Assembly (NCBI RefSeq): GCF_036417845.1
Contig: NC_089979.1
Coordinates: forward strand, 46,508,775 to 46,572,774
Source: Apteryx mantelli
Taxonomy: Eukaryota; Chordata; Aves; Apterygiformes; Apterygidae
Reading direction: 5' to 3'
DNA: 64,000 nt
Positions 1-13,264 of the stretch are shown here, in pieces. The position numbers and the translations under genes were made by a program. The notes beneath the pieces were generated by a model. That model did no database searches. It was not told the origin of the DNA and saw only the letters and a program-made list of their open reading frames with translations. The first letter of the stretch is position 1. Every line of letters starts with the position of its first letter.

Positions 1-3000
1 ACCTTCTTAAACATTAGCGAATCCCCTGGAAATCAATACCATTAGTCCTGCCACTCAAAAAACTACTTGTTTAGATATGCTAAATATAAGAAAAATCACC
101 AGTCGAGCCCAACAGTGACCAAGATGATTTCACGATATTGCTTGGTGCTTGTGCTGATGTCAGTAAAATACCAGGCAAAGATCTATCTCTAAAACCAAAA
201 TCTTCAGGTATCAAAGTGCAAACTGATTTTTATCATTCAGCCTGAGAACAACATTGCTACATTGTCCAGCTGGACACAGCTCTCCTTCAGCAGTAAGCCA
301 CTTGCTAAAACCCCCAAAGCTTTGGTAGGACATTAGTGGCAATTCAAATCAACGTTCAAAATGCATCAAATGACTAGAGAGAAAAGATGGGTGTAGATTT
401 TGCTGTAGTCTATACTAATGTAAATCAGGAGGTATTGCTTGTGTATGCAGCAGGGTCAAACTTGACTTAAAGCAGTGTAACCAAAAGAATATGGCCTGGG
501 GGTTCTGAAGTGCCCTGACGTAGTGATTTACTCAGTTGTGGGTATTTTCTTCTGGTAATTGCACAATAGATTGTTTGTGGCTGTGCAGAGGAGTAACATC
601 ATCTTTCCTTTATTCCTGTTCTACTAATACTAACATCTGCCAATGAGCACTTCATTGTTGTCCAGATTACAAAACGAATCTGTCCATTACAACCCTCTGC
701 GTTCCCAGCAGGTCTTTAATTCAGCAGTGTCCAGGCGGCCGCGCAAGGCAGCTCCCACGTCAGAAGATGTTATGTGACTGGTTAAAGCCTGTCACAAATC
801 CTGCAGCCCTCCTAATCTTTCTTTTGAGTTATTTTTCTCGTATTATTTTCTGTTTCTCCATGGAGGGCTTTTCCTTCTAAGCCATCTTAGATGTAAATCA
901 ATCTAGAAAGGCTCGCCGAGAGGATGAGGAGCAGGAACCTGGCTACCCATTTCTCTGCAGGCCTCTGTTCCTTAGGGCAATTTGCCTTTTAAGATAGCAC
1001 CTTGGCAGCTGAGAACAAGTGGAGCTGGTGTGCTATCTCCCTGTTTATCATCAGCAAGTCTAGTTTAAGTAAAAGGTAAGACACGACTGAAGAGACAGAA
1101 GATTAGCACAGAAGGTAATGTGAAGGAGGCAATGCAATCAACTTGCAAGTTTGCAGCAGCTTCCAGTCTCTGCTAAAGTCACAGCAATTGCAAATATATT
1201 GCAGTATATATTTCTATACACTAAACTTACTCATAAAGCATCTTTTGCATCTAAACAAACATGAGTAACTTTACAGATCATTGCAAGGGCACATACACAT
1301 TTATGAGAATTGGGTAAAGCCTGCAAAACAACTTCCATGAATATGTACACAAATAGTTATACAAGTTTTGGCTATTCTTCCAAAAGAGCATTGTCATCCT
1401 GAATCAGATCAAAGGTTTGTCCCTCTGTGCATACTGTCTGGGACTGTATCCAGTAGGAGAAAATATAAAGAAACATAAGGAAAAACAAATACTGAGGGAT
1501 GCCTCTTATGCACTACTAGTTTCTAAGAATCAGAGGTTAAGGGAGCTGAAGTGAAGTGGATCCACTGTATCTCACAATCCTTGATAAACCTATGCTTTAT
1601 GAATTTGTATAATCCTGTTTTTAAGCCTTTGACACTTTTAGAGCCCCTTTATGTTTTATTCCCATGAAACTTTGAAAAAAGCCCCCAAAATATCTATCTG
1701 CTTGACAGTGACGTTCAGAGAGTGCATTTCAAAGATGCTGGGACAAGCATGTGTGCAACTGAAATTTTGCATTCGTACATAGTCACCCAGCCCGCCAACA
1801 CCTCAGGACAAATGTGATTTATTACAACAAAATCTTATCACTCAGACTTCAACAGTTTAGCATGAAAATCCCTGCCTCATAAATTTAATTGAGGTATGTA
1901 CATTCTAGGAACAGAAAATAGCCAGTTGCATTCAGCCAAAGTCACTTGAGTTTCCTTAGTTTCCTTCCACCCAAATATTGATCAGACTGTTAAAACTTTT
2001 TATTGTGGGAAATGGAAAGATTAAAACCTAATAGTTTTCCTTTTTGTCTACAAAAATGTCTCCTTTTAATCACTCCTGACAGTACCAATACAACACCTTT
2101 GTTACTCTAGTTTTAAATACTGACAGGGAACCAATAAAAAACTATTACTGCCCTGTGTCTCTTGCAGCATGGCTTTTCATTTTGTGCAACGTAACATCCT
2201 CCAGATCTGCTTCAATGTTTAACCTTTATCTTTATGTTTCACCTTACCTAGCAGCCTGTTAGTGAACAGAAATAAATAATCAACAATAGTTTAAAATGGA
2301 GAACATTTTGGTTTGTTTGTTGGGGGGAAACAAAGCTGATTTTGTTTTTCTTTCTGTGTGAAGCCACTGTGCATTGTTTCCAAATGGCTGAAGTAGCCTT
2401 TGGAGTGATCAATGTTTAAGAAGCCTGGGAGTGATCAGGGTATCTATCTAAAGAGCATTCATCTGAGCATATTAAAGGAAAAATGAAAAGTTCCCAGGCA
2501 AAAGATTATTGTTGTTATTGCAGCACACTATACAGTGGAAAAAACATACTGTGTTTCTATGCACCAGTGCTTCATCAAATCACCTGATTGCTTAGTTAAA
2601 TCCAAGAGCACAAAAGCCTTTTGTTATAACAACGACAACAACAAAAACCTGGTAGATACTAGCTGAATGGAGAAAGTTGTAAACTGTGAAGTTGCACATG
2701 TGGCCACATGCTTTAGCACCAGAGTTGTTCCATATTAAAAGTTACTGTGCCAAGGCAGGGCTACACTTCTCAAAAATACCAGAACATTTTTTCACCTTTG
2801 ACCCAAGATGATGGCTTTTAGTGGTGACAGCAAATACCACTGAAGTCTGGCTGGGAGAAGTCCAAAAGGGAAATATGTGACTCTTCCATCTATGCTTCTT
2901 CAGAGGTATTTATTATTACCACTGCAATAAACAATGTCAGATGTATTACTAGACTTGAAAGGCCAAAGGAATCCACTGAAGCGTGGTTTTTATGATGGTG

Positions 3001-6000
3001 TAGTTAACTCCCATTATTGTCCCTGCTAAGGAGATGTGGAATCCATACTGTGGTTTCTTCTTTCTTAAAACCCAGCTTACTTTTCCGTATCTCCCAATTA
3101 TGTTTCACTTCAGTTTGAGGCCACATAGTAACAAAACATCATGAAGTTGAATTTCCCATCTGAACTCTGAAAAAATTTTGTGACTGAAATATTGATAGCT
3201 TTCTTTTACTCAGTAGTACTTGGTACAGTACAACACTAGAGTAAATCTTTGGGCAAGTAATTTTTTCTGAATAGGAGTTCTTTTCCTTGGAGAACACTGC
3301 AGGTATTAGGCGCACCGCTGGCTAGGAGCTCTTAATCTCTTGAGGGTGAATCCCTCTGTGTGCCAGTGCTGCACAGAATTGTTACCTTGGTGAGTTGCCT
3401 GTATGTAGCAATGGCCGGACTAGTCAACCACGTGGGCTCGCACAATAAAACCACGCTAAAGATGGGCCCTTGCTGGTTGTGCTTAGGAGCTGGGGAGTGT
3501 TCCTTTCTCATAATGCTATATAAAATTCCTCTGAAAAAAACCTCCCAATCCAGCTGCATTTTCACTCAAGATTATTTATTGTTAACCTTTCCTTCTCACA
3601 TATGAGAGAATTTTCCATAAGCAAGCCATCAATTCTATTCTGACTTGCCATAACAACTTACTGTAAGTATTCTCTTCCCTTTCATTTTTATCGTCGGGTA
3701 TGCCGATCTCTATGCATGAAGCTACTACATGCCCCAAATATGGAAAAAATAGACAAAAATTAGAAAGATTCTTTCCTTTCCTCTCTTGTAGATCTCAGCA
3801 GATAGAATATTAATGAGACTGAATTCTGTTTGGTTTGCTAATACCAAATTGTTATGTTGTAACAACCTAACTCTGAAGAGAGCTGCAATTTCTGTGAGAT
3901 CAGTCCAGGTTTATTCTCATTTCCAATGAATTAAATTGCTATTCTTACAGAATTCAGAGATGTAAGTGCATTTCTTGGGAAACCTAAGGATCCTTTGGAG
4001 GTACTTTGGGTATCCATGTCACCTGCATCAGCCGGCAGATATCACATGGGACTTGTGGGAAGAGCTGCACACTTTTAGATCGGCAGCTGGAGGCCAGGCA
4101 GGATGCATACAACATCAAAAATCATAGTAAATACCCACGTACAGGCAACTGGCAGGAGTGGAGCATTCTGCAGCTTCTTTTTTTCTTGGACCCTTTTGAA
4201 TCTCTGCATGAATTCGGTAGAAGGAGAGATGCAACTCTCCTTAAAAACATAGGGGGATGTCACTGTGGTCAGCAAGAGTTTTCTCCTGTGATCATTCTTT
4301 TTCTTCCACCAAAGAAATCTGAAGTCCATGATATAGCCAAGAATGTTTCCATGTTATCTGTGGCTATAAAGAACAGTGAGATTAGGAGGAAGTAGGGAGG
4401 TCTTGGATCCTTTAAACACATAGCACTGTTTTTAACTGGTTTCCCACACCTGTAGGTCATAGAAGACTCTCTGGAGTTCTGGAGATCAATGTTCCCCCAA
4501 AGCAAAAAAGCCAGCATCCAGCAGAAGAAGCAAAAAATACAACAAAGAAAAACCAGGGGTTGTCTTTTACCTTATATTGGCTTATCTTCATTGGACAAGT
4601 TTACGACACTAGGAAAAGAAATAAGGGTAGAACAGGTCAAAAACAGGATGATAATGTAGAAAAAGACAGAGACACTTGGATGGACAAGACCAATTAGGCA
4701 ATCTATACTTGCCAGGAAAGGAATATGCCTACAACAGAAACGATCGCAATAAAAGAACACAATAGACTGATTCTTTCTTATTCAAAATGCAATTAAGACT
4801 TGGAGTACATTGTGGCATGTGGCACACAAGGCAGTAAAGTGAAAGACATCTGATATTTGCTTAGCTTCCAACAAGAGAGTAGCATTTTGACACAGCTTAA
4901 GTGGCACAGAAAAGCAGGTGTGAGGCATGAATTTCACATTACCTGCTTCTATTGCCAACATTACATGCTCTAACACTGTAGCTGGAATCTCACATTTAGG
5001 GGGCAGAAAAATGACGTTGTGAAACATCCAAGAAAAGACTTACACAATCTCTGGTTGTTCAGTTCTACATCAGTTTAAGGAAATGCTTTCTGGGAAAATC
5101 CATTAAAGAAAATCTGATATGACTTGTCTTGTTGCAAAATGTAAGTGAGCTCCACAAAATGTTCACAGAATTAGAAACAGTCATTATTTCTTTGGCACTT
5201 AACATTTTTTAAGAAATTCATATATTTTACTTAATTTGTACTAGTTAGAAGGCTATCCTTACATTAAAGAGATTTTATTTAGTTGTAGTCAGAAATTTCA
5301 ACAAGAATTTTGAACTAATGCCACATGGATAAATTTAATGTCAACTAATCATTGCCTCTAAGATGAAAATAGGTATTCTATTTGAACAGTGCTATCCCAG
5401 AAATAAGCACATAGAGACAGACTAGCATGATTAAATATGTTTAACATACAAGTAAGGTTTTGAATGATTTTTTCCTCCCTTGATTGCACAGAAAAATCAC
5501 TCCCAGAGGACAGAAAGACAGAAAGACAACGCGAATGGACCCAAACACACTTGTTGAACACAACTCTGACCCTGTGAAATCAACTCAGGGACTCAAAGAG
5601 GTTCACCTAGAGAGGCACTGCATCGTGGCTCTAATTTTGTTGTGGAATACCTATGGATTAAATGAATTTACACCAGCAAAAGCCTGGATTTCTGTTGCAG
5701 TAAAATATTAGCAGTGAAAAGCATCAAATCATTCTGCATAAACCTGATGAAGATGCCTGTGGCAACCTAATGCATTTGCAAGGAACCACAAGCCTGATGC
5801 ACTTGTAGGTATTTTATGGTTACTTATCTTTGATAATCAATCTGCTGAAAATAATATATCATGATATTAGCTAATTATTTCAGGGTTTTTGTCGTTGTTG
5901 TTCCTACTCTATCTTTACTGGTTAGCTGACTTCAGTAGTTTCTAGATTTACGTTCATTGCAACTCAATAGTCAAGTTGGCAGTTTATTCCTTGTTTCTCT

Positions 6001-6225
6001 TTTCTGTGCCAGTATTACCCTTTACCATTAATCAGCAGTTTTCAAGTAACTTATTTCTTCATTTTGATACTGTAATTGATACAATACTTAAAGGTTTTTA
6101 AAAGTACGTATTTAACTGAGACACCTCTTACTGAATGTCACCTGCAATAAAATGTCTTTTTCATTTCACTGAATTCGATAGTTCTCAGGAATGCTTACCC
6201 TGTGTGAAGGTAAAATAAGCCGTCA
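1..6225. other. Gene-free AT-rich intergenic DNA
   Basis: I see no exon with a recognisable protein and no clear repeat family here. Short open frames (for example 4006-4395, 129 codons) have no recognisable domain and no splice context, so I treat them as chance frames. The stretch 3400-3540 holds a CACGTG E-box and a TATA-like run, but no gene follows it. Confidence 0.6.
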
Positions 6226-6270
6226 GCCTTTTCAGCTAAGGTTTCAAGCAATGAATTGCTTGAAAAAGGC
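6226..6270. repeat. Near-perfect palindrome (hairpin-forming)
   Basis: Two 11-base arms, 6242-6252 and 6255-6265, are exact reverse complements separated by only 2 bases (GA). A further outer pair, GCCTT at 6226-6230 and AAGGC at 6266-6270, could extend the structure with an asymmetric internal loop. Function is unknown; it could be a relic of a DNA transposon or chance. Confidence 0.75.
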
Positions 6271-6761
6271 AGAGAAATCTCTTTAATGTACTGATAGTGA
6301 AAAAAGGGATTGGTATCACTTTTCTATTTCTTCTAAATTGTTTTTTATGTTTTCATGCATATTCTTGTGCCGTATGAACACTACAGAAAAGTGCATGTAT
6401 GAAGGCAGGCCACAACAACTTCACATTTTACAACTTTTTGTAATGAAAAGGTTGCATAAATATATAAAACATTGTCATTTCCATGGCACTTCTCTTCTTA
6501 CAGTCTTCTGATTTTTGCTCTTAGAATTTAATCTTTCTTGGGTAATGTGAAGCCAATTATGCATATATTTAAATCACATGTTGATAGTGCCATTTAATGG
6601 CCTGCAAGAGTGTGCAGCAGGACTCAAAAATTAGCAGTTTCAATAAAGTTGTTGGTGGCTTCAGCACATTTCTGTTGGGGATCAGGATCCTGTTCAAGCA
6701 TTTCTCTTTGTAAAATGAGATGTAGGCAACACAGAGAATAAGTCTGGACAATGGCTTAGAT
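6271..6761. other. Intergenic DNA, nothing recognised
   Basis: AT-rich sequence between the palindrome and the hAT-like element. No exon or repeat was recognised. Confidence 0.5.
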
Positions 6762-7356
6762 CAGTGTTTCTCAAACTTTGAGTATAGTCTCTTTTTGGAC
6801 CTCTCTATCTTTGTGAAACTTCTTTCAGTGTAAAGTTCCTCTCCTTGGACTTGCCCTCCCCACATTTCCAGGGTAAGAAGGGAGTAGCCTAATTTCTTTA
6901 GATGGAGAGAATGATAACTGCTGGTTGCTATTACATTGTGGGTAGCAGTTTGGGGGCTCTTTGGCCACATACAGCTCTCAAGCTGCTCAAGTGCGATTTG
7001 CTAAGCTGGGGCTGCATCCATGAGCAGAGTGAGGCTGTGCTAACATGGGGCTGACTATTAACATGAATATCTAGCAGCAGGAGATCCAGCAGAGACTGCT
7101 GAAGCCAGCTTTGCTGGGGCGCAAAGAAGCACTGAGATGCCCTGGGAAACAGCTGTCGTCTCATGCCCATGTACGTGCTGAGAAACCTACCCCTTGACAC
7201 TTTGAAGTAGGTGGACTCTTTGAAGTGTTGTTGAGTTAGGAAGCTGGGTAGCAGCTCCTTCGCTAGTATTTTTATTCTGTGACCTCCTTTAAGCCTCTTG
7301 GTGGTGCTCTAGGAGGGAGAAAGAGGATGAGTCATAACCCAGTTTGAGAAATCTAG
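6762..7356. mobile_element. Old non-autonomous hAT-like DNA transposon, about 595 bp
   Basis: The left end reads CAGTGTTTCTCAAACT and the reverse complement of the right end reads CTAGATTTCTCAAACT. The inner 11 bases of the two ends match exactly, as decayed terminal inverted repeats. Subterminal sequence is also partly mirrored (a CTCTTTTTGGACCTC-like run on the left, a GACCTCCTTTAAGCC-like run on the right). CAGNG-type ends followed by TCTCAAA are typical of hAT/Charlie non-autonomous elements. The interior has no transposase reading frame. No clean 8-bp target-site duplication survives. The family was not identified, and the exact ends are uncertain by a few bases. Confidence 0.6.
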
Positions 7357-9517
7357 ATCTAATCATGACAGAACTACAGGTATGACAAAGAACAGCGGAA
7401 AAAAATGACAGCTCTGGTATTCCTAAAAAAAGTTGGTCTTTACCATGGAATTGTACCATTAAAGAGGAAAAAAGTACATTATTGACATAAGAAAGGTGAG
7501 AAAAATACAGTAGAGAAGCAACATCTGCAAGCAACATAAGGAATTCCCCCAGAACCTGATCTAGAAGAAAGATTTTATTCATTCAGCTATTGCAGTAATC
7601 AATAAACAAGATGAGAATGGGTAAGGAAGGGGTATAATATGAAGCAAAAATCTGCTAGCATCTATGCTGACTCATGACATACTTGATTACACTCCCCAGG
7701 GCTACACAATGTATTGGTGAGACAACAACGATATTAAAGATCAGAAATTGTGAACAAAAATCACAAGAGGGAATAAAGAAATCTCTGCTAGTGAAGCACT
7801 TCAATGAGTTGAAACTTCCTGTCACGTCTTTATAGGTATTGACTATGTCCTGAGAGCCCCAGGAGAGGGGGAGGCAGAAGGAGCTTATTAAGACAGTGAC
7901 AAGCACAGAGGATTTAAAAAATAAATATGTCACTACTAAATAGCTCAAATCAATAATGGAAATAGACTATGTATGTTTGCATAAGACTGAGAAAAGAAAT
8001 GGGGAAGAAGACAAAGAAATCTGTTCTTCCAAGCTGATTATCTCTGCTTGATTACAGACAATTGTATGGTGCATCAAGGGCGCAGCAGGGCTGTCAGTGA
8101 CTGAAGACAGCGTAGGACAAGGTGGCAGAGACCACTGGGTCATCACAACTCTTCAATGGGAGCTGTCTGCTGCCATAAATATATTTTGTGAGAACCCACA
8201 GACAGTTTCCTCCTTGTTGTGCTCTGTAGCCTTTCTTAAATGGTATATTCCTTTGTATACAATCAAGGTAAGAGCACCATTCTTCTCAGTTTGGACGACA
8301 GAGTATTTGCACAGAAAAACACGTTTGTGCTTGTAGCATGAGAGTGGGCTATGAATGATCAAACATTGTTATAATTGCCAATAAACCCAATTGCCACTGT
8401 ATAAGGAATTTCATAAACATATAAAAGGACAGCTTGTGCCCCCCAAATCTCACATTGCTAGTGTACGTGGTTGTGCCTCTCAGGAAAACACTGTTTTACT
8501 GTCTCTTTTGTGATATGGAATTGCTGGGGGGAGCTACAGCAGACAGTAAATGAATGTATCCCTCATTGCAGGCCTGATGTAGATTGACTAAATGTGGCTA
8601 AATCCACAGTTTCTCTTCACATGGGAAGACGACTTGTAAAAGTTGCCAAATCTGCCTTCATTTTGAAGTGGCTATTGCTTGAATACTTGCTTGAATCTCT
8701 GTAGAGCTATTTTAGTATGCTAATGCATGGTCACAAATGTTTGATTGTCACTAATGTTCTCAATGAAGCTCTGATAAGCCAAGATGAATTTGCCTACTGC
8801 TAGAAATAATCTTTGGAAAATAAATGATCATTATAATTCGTAATCTATTATATTTATACATTGATAATTCATTTTAAAATGGGCAAATAGCATAAAAATA
8901 AATGTACTGCAAATATTTCTAGTTTTATAGTGTTGACTCAACTGGTTAATTTTTATCAGTCAAAACTAGAGAGGGAAATGGACTGGGATAAAATTTAGCA
9001 GTTAGCTGAGGTGTTAGAGGATTCTTAGTTCTCTGAAGTAATTGCCTTCTGTGTGACCTTTTATGGTGCTGACCTAAGTGAAATTTGATCAAGTAATTTC
9101 TCTGTGTACATTTCAATATAAGACCAAAAGCAATATATGAGCAAGACTGAACAGAAGTGTTTGAAATCTCTGACTCATACTTTCTCTTTGTTCAACAGAT
9201 ATATACTTCACACAAGAAAGTGAATAGAGGTAAGAACTGAATTGTTTAGCCTAAGGGCTCCAAGATGTTTAACTTAGCTAATGCAGTTAAAGGAGGATGA
9301 AATATGAATATGCTGTTAGTAATTCAAGACCGAGACAAAACTGCAGTGATTTCTTCTGTTTTGAGTGATGCAGAGAAGAATCTTTGGTATTTTAAAAAAG
9401 TTAAAAGCTTTTTTATTAAAAAAGTTAGTCCTGATCTGAAAAACTAACAATTTAGAACTAGCCTAGTAACCAGCCCTCTCCTACCTTGTCTTATCAGTTC
9501 AGTGGTGACCAGTTACG
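7357..9517. other. Intergenic DNA, nothing recognised
   Basis: AT-rich, with scattered chance frames below 100 codons on both strands. No domain, repeat family or RNA gene was recognised. Confidence 0.5.
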
Positions 9518-9697
9518 CAGTGGTGATTAATCTTTTTTGATCTGTGGATCCCCACAGTTTTCAAGTGCAGATGAAGACTCCTTGATACTGACTGGACAAT
9601 CACCAGTAACTTTCCTTTTAAAATAACTCTTCATGAACCCACTACAGATGGTTCGCAGTCCACTAAGGGTTTACAGGTCACAAGTTGAAAACCACTG
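9518..9697 (-). mobile_element. MER5-like hAT MITE fragment, about 180 bp
   Basis: Read on the minus strand it starts CAGTGGTTTTCAACTTGTGA and continues with a run resembling 'ACCCTTAGTGG...GCGAACCATCTGTAG', the layout of short non-autonomous hAT elements of the MER5/Charlie type. The other end is CAGTGGTGATTAATC, so both termini begin CAGTGGT. Flanking 8-mers (CAGTTACG and CTTTAACG) agree at 5 of 8 positions, which would fit a decayed hAT target-site duplication. No coding capacity. Confidence 0.65.
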
Positions 9698-10213
9698 CTT
9701 TAACGTATGATATTTGCATCATATCTGTATTGCTGACAATATATAGCTAAATAAAATTCACCAGTTCTGCTATTTATATTCCTAATTTCATCTGTGTAGC
9801 TTAATTTCCTTGGGAGTACCTATCTAAATTGTCATCTGCTGCCTATTGTTTATATAACATAGTTCTTTATGTATAACAACTCCTGCATTATCTTATTTGT
9901 TCTCTTCTATCTTCTGACATGCTTACTTCAATTAGTACAGAATAAGGTAATTATTACACTCTTATTACAATCACATAAGGAGATACCCGACAAATACTTC
10001 AAAATGGCTTAGATCTTTATTCTACTAATTGCTGCAGTCATTGACTGCATTGCATCTGAAATTCGTGAGTGAAACCAACTGAATCATACTCTTCCTGTGT
10101 TATGCAGGTCTTTAACTAAAGATCTTTTATTCTAAAACCAAGTCTTTTGTTCTAAAATAATGTCAGACTAACAAATTCATGGTCAGATTGCTGGGTTTTT
10201 GGGGGGTAGGAGG

Positions 10214-10233
10214 TTTTTTTTTTTTTTTTTTTT
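10214..10233. repeat. Poly-T run (T20)
   Basis: Twenty consecutive T bases preceded by a G-rich run (GGGGGGTAGGAGG). No retroposed body was recognised beside it. Confidence 0.95.
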
Positions 10234-13200
10234 AACATTCATAACTGGGCATAAAGCTGCAAACATAAAATGAGCTTCATGTGAAGGATGATGGTTCAGG
10301 AAATTGGCATATTTAGATTTACAGTACAGAATATTTTTACCATGTCCTCCTAATAATGCAAACTATGTTTGCATTGAGATTACAATAAAATTAAATTTAG
10401 TAGCATGTCACTAATGCTGATTTTTTTTCAAATTTAAAGAAAAATACTATTTTGGAAGATAAGTGGAAATAATACTTTTGAATGACTCACTTGAGGAGAC
10501 AGCTATTTCTTATAAATAGATAAAATGAAATGGAATTAGTTACAGAAATGTTTAAATAAAAATCGCCAATTTTGATATCTAGTTCCTTTATGTTTGCTAA
10601 CCAGGCACTTTATATTTCTACTTTTATCTGTGTTAAGTAGGTATTTTATACTCTAATCTACGGCTTATGTGTATATAATGTCTAGATACCTCTCTGGAGG
10701 TTACAAAAATGTAAGTAAAAACTGGTGCATAAATAAGCTTGTAGAACGTCAGGTGAAGATTCTTGCCATGGAAAGAACTAAGTACATGGAGAGGCTATTT
10801 TGGCTGGTCACCATGTTAAGTTGAGCTTTATTATTACAGTTTGCTGACAATACTAATAACTGAAGACATCAATCTACAGGCCAGTTATTCCTAGCAAAAG
10901 ACAGTGAAAACAAACTGCTTCGCTTACAATATTCACAATGCTGAAGTATGCCCTCACCAGAGAGATACAAATGTCAATAGGCTGCTGAGCTCCTCAAAAT
11001 CTGTAATAAGTTATCAGCATAAGACACACCTTCAGAAAGTCTTTGAAAATATAGATCAAATTCCAATACAACTGCTTTCTCTAAACTCTGCAGTTAGCGC
11101 ACTTCTGGAAATCTGTTCCCTCTTAAATTACAATAACATTTCTATCAAAGTTAGGTCTGTCAAATGGGAGTGTACCTTTGTTTGTAGACACCTCTAAGGT
11201 CAAAATATACACATTTAACCTACCTGGAGTTTCGAACATAGGTTTCAGACCTCAAGGACTCTGGTGCTAACCTTAGGTATTTGCCATTCCTTTAAGCTCA
11301 TCTTTGTGCCTTGTTCTATTATGATAATGAACCTTCTTTGCTGGAAACAACTGCATATTTTAAATCATCATAAAAACATCCAAATGATAGCTGCATGTAT
11401 TCAATGTGGTATTTATTAGACAGAGACGAAAAACAGATGAAGTAAAGCTTTTGTTCTTTCTCATACAAGGTGATACAAGGTGTAGCTTGAAAAAATCCAG
11501 TATCATCATCCAGTATTATCATCAAGAAATTAAGTTATAAAAGTCAGGAACTGGCACAATATGTTCTTTGCCAGTTAAATACTGCATATTATTTTAGCAA
11601 ACATTTCTGCTAGCAATTGTTAACCTCAGGCAATAGAAATATCTGTTTGCAGAGGAGTAAAGAGCAGCTAGGGAATCTGTTTATTCACTCTCATAAAAGC
11701 TTTTCTTCACTGATATGCAGAGTTACTATTTCAGAATGAGTTATAAAACAAACTTGTTTTAAGTGGCACTTTTGTTGGTTGAGTTTAATTTTATTTCTGA
11801 AAACCATATTAACAGCATAAAATTATTATTAGATTTATAAACAATACACAAAATTAGTAGTACTGTTGGTTTAAAGCTATGTTTAACTTCTTTAGTTTCC
11901 AGAGGAAAAAGGATCTTTACAAGCTCTTTTCTTTGAGGATATATTTTTAAAATTCAGTAACTGACATATGGTGTAAGAATACTCAGTTCAAAGGAAGAAA
12001 TAAAACAAGACAGAAAACACAGACTGGTTTATGTTTTTATGACTCAGTTACAACAAGCAATGCTCCTCGAGGTATAGTAAGGAAATCATCCCGACATTTC
12101 CTTCAGTGTGGCACTAGTATTTTATAATGACTTCCTACAAGTCCTTTGTGATCTTGCCCCTCTCTGTCCATAGCTCTTATGAAGATATGCCTCTTGATAT
12201 TGGACTTGTCAGACTGTTTTTCTGCTTCCAGAAAGGACTCTTTTTTTACTGTCAAGCCCAGTGTACTGTCTTTGTCAAAGACCCTCTTCTGGCTGGCTGT
12301 CTGGAAGCATCACCTCAGTGCAAAACAGGCAGGCTGCTGGATTTATTTTGGCTCACCTCTCCTTAGTAGGGGCTAATACCCTGAAGGCAGCATTACATGG
12401 TGTTACTAGATGTGTGGACATGAAATTTTGATTGCTAAGTCCTGGGCCTACAGACATTTGTGACAGGACTCAGAGAAAGAATCAGGAAAAAAGAATAAAG
12501 ATGCAAAGGAAGAAATCAGCTGAGGACAAGAGGAGATAATGAACCAAATAAATGCACGGAGGTATAATACCATACCTGGAATGAAGCTTCCAGAGCCCTC
12601 TGCCATGAAATGTTTTGGAAAAAAATCTGAAAGACCACAAGATTTTAAGGGAATAAATTAATTGAAGAGCAATCAAAAACCAGAGTCAAGATGCTAAAAC
12701 CAGACATGCCCAAACTACAGAGAAAAATTGGATTCCAGGAGCTCTAAGATATGGGCCTGTATGTAGTCAGAAAACATTACAGAAAATGAAAGTGATAAAT
12801 AAGGAAAAGGCAAAAAGAAAAAGCATCCTCCCTGGATCTAAGAGAACTGGTAGAAGCAATGAGAAAAGAGGAAAATTCACTGATTGTAACTAAAATTATA
12901 ATCTTTTTCTGCCTGTCTTCATAATGAGAGTGTAAAAAATTGCTGCATTTTTTTGCTTGCTTAGATATAAATCATCTGTGGGCTCATGACTAGACTTCAG
13001 TGAAACTAATGACATGAAAGTCTGTAGACTTGGGATGAGAAAACATTTTTTAAAAAAAAGATCAGCCTCGTGAAAGGAATATTATAATTATTTCTATTAC
13101 GATATTATAACATTTATATCTGTTCATGTTGTTATGCTTTAGGAAATGTGTATGGTTATCACTAGGCAGAAGAATCATGAATCATTCAGCTTCCAAGGGA

Positions 13201-13240
13201 TGTCCCTGGAGAACAGTCTCAAATACAAATGTTTCAGAAT

Positions 13241-13264
13241 TCCCAAATTCCCAAATTCCCAAAT
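13241..13264. repeat. Tandem 8-mer (TCCCAAAT)3
   Basis: Three exact copies of TCCCAAAT in a row, a short minisatellite-like array in noncoding DNA. Confidence 0.95.

Noticed and set aside
4006..4395. 129-codon plus-strand frame
   Set aside because: Residue composition is unremarkable, no family was recognised, and minus-strand frames overlap it.
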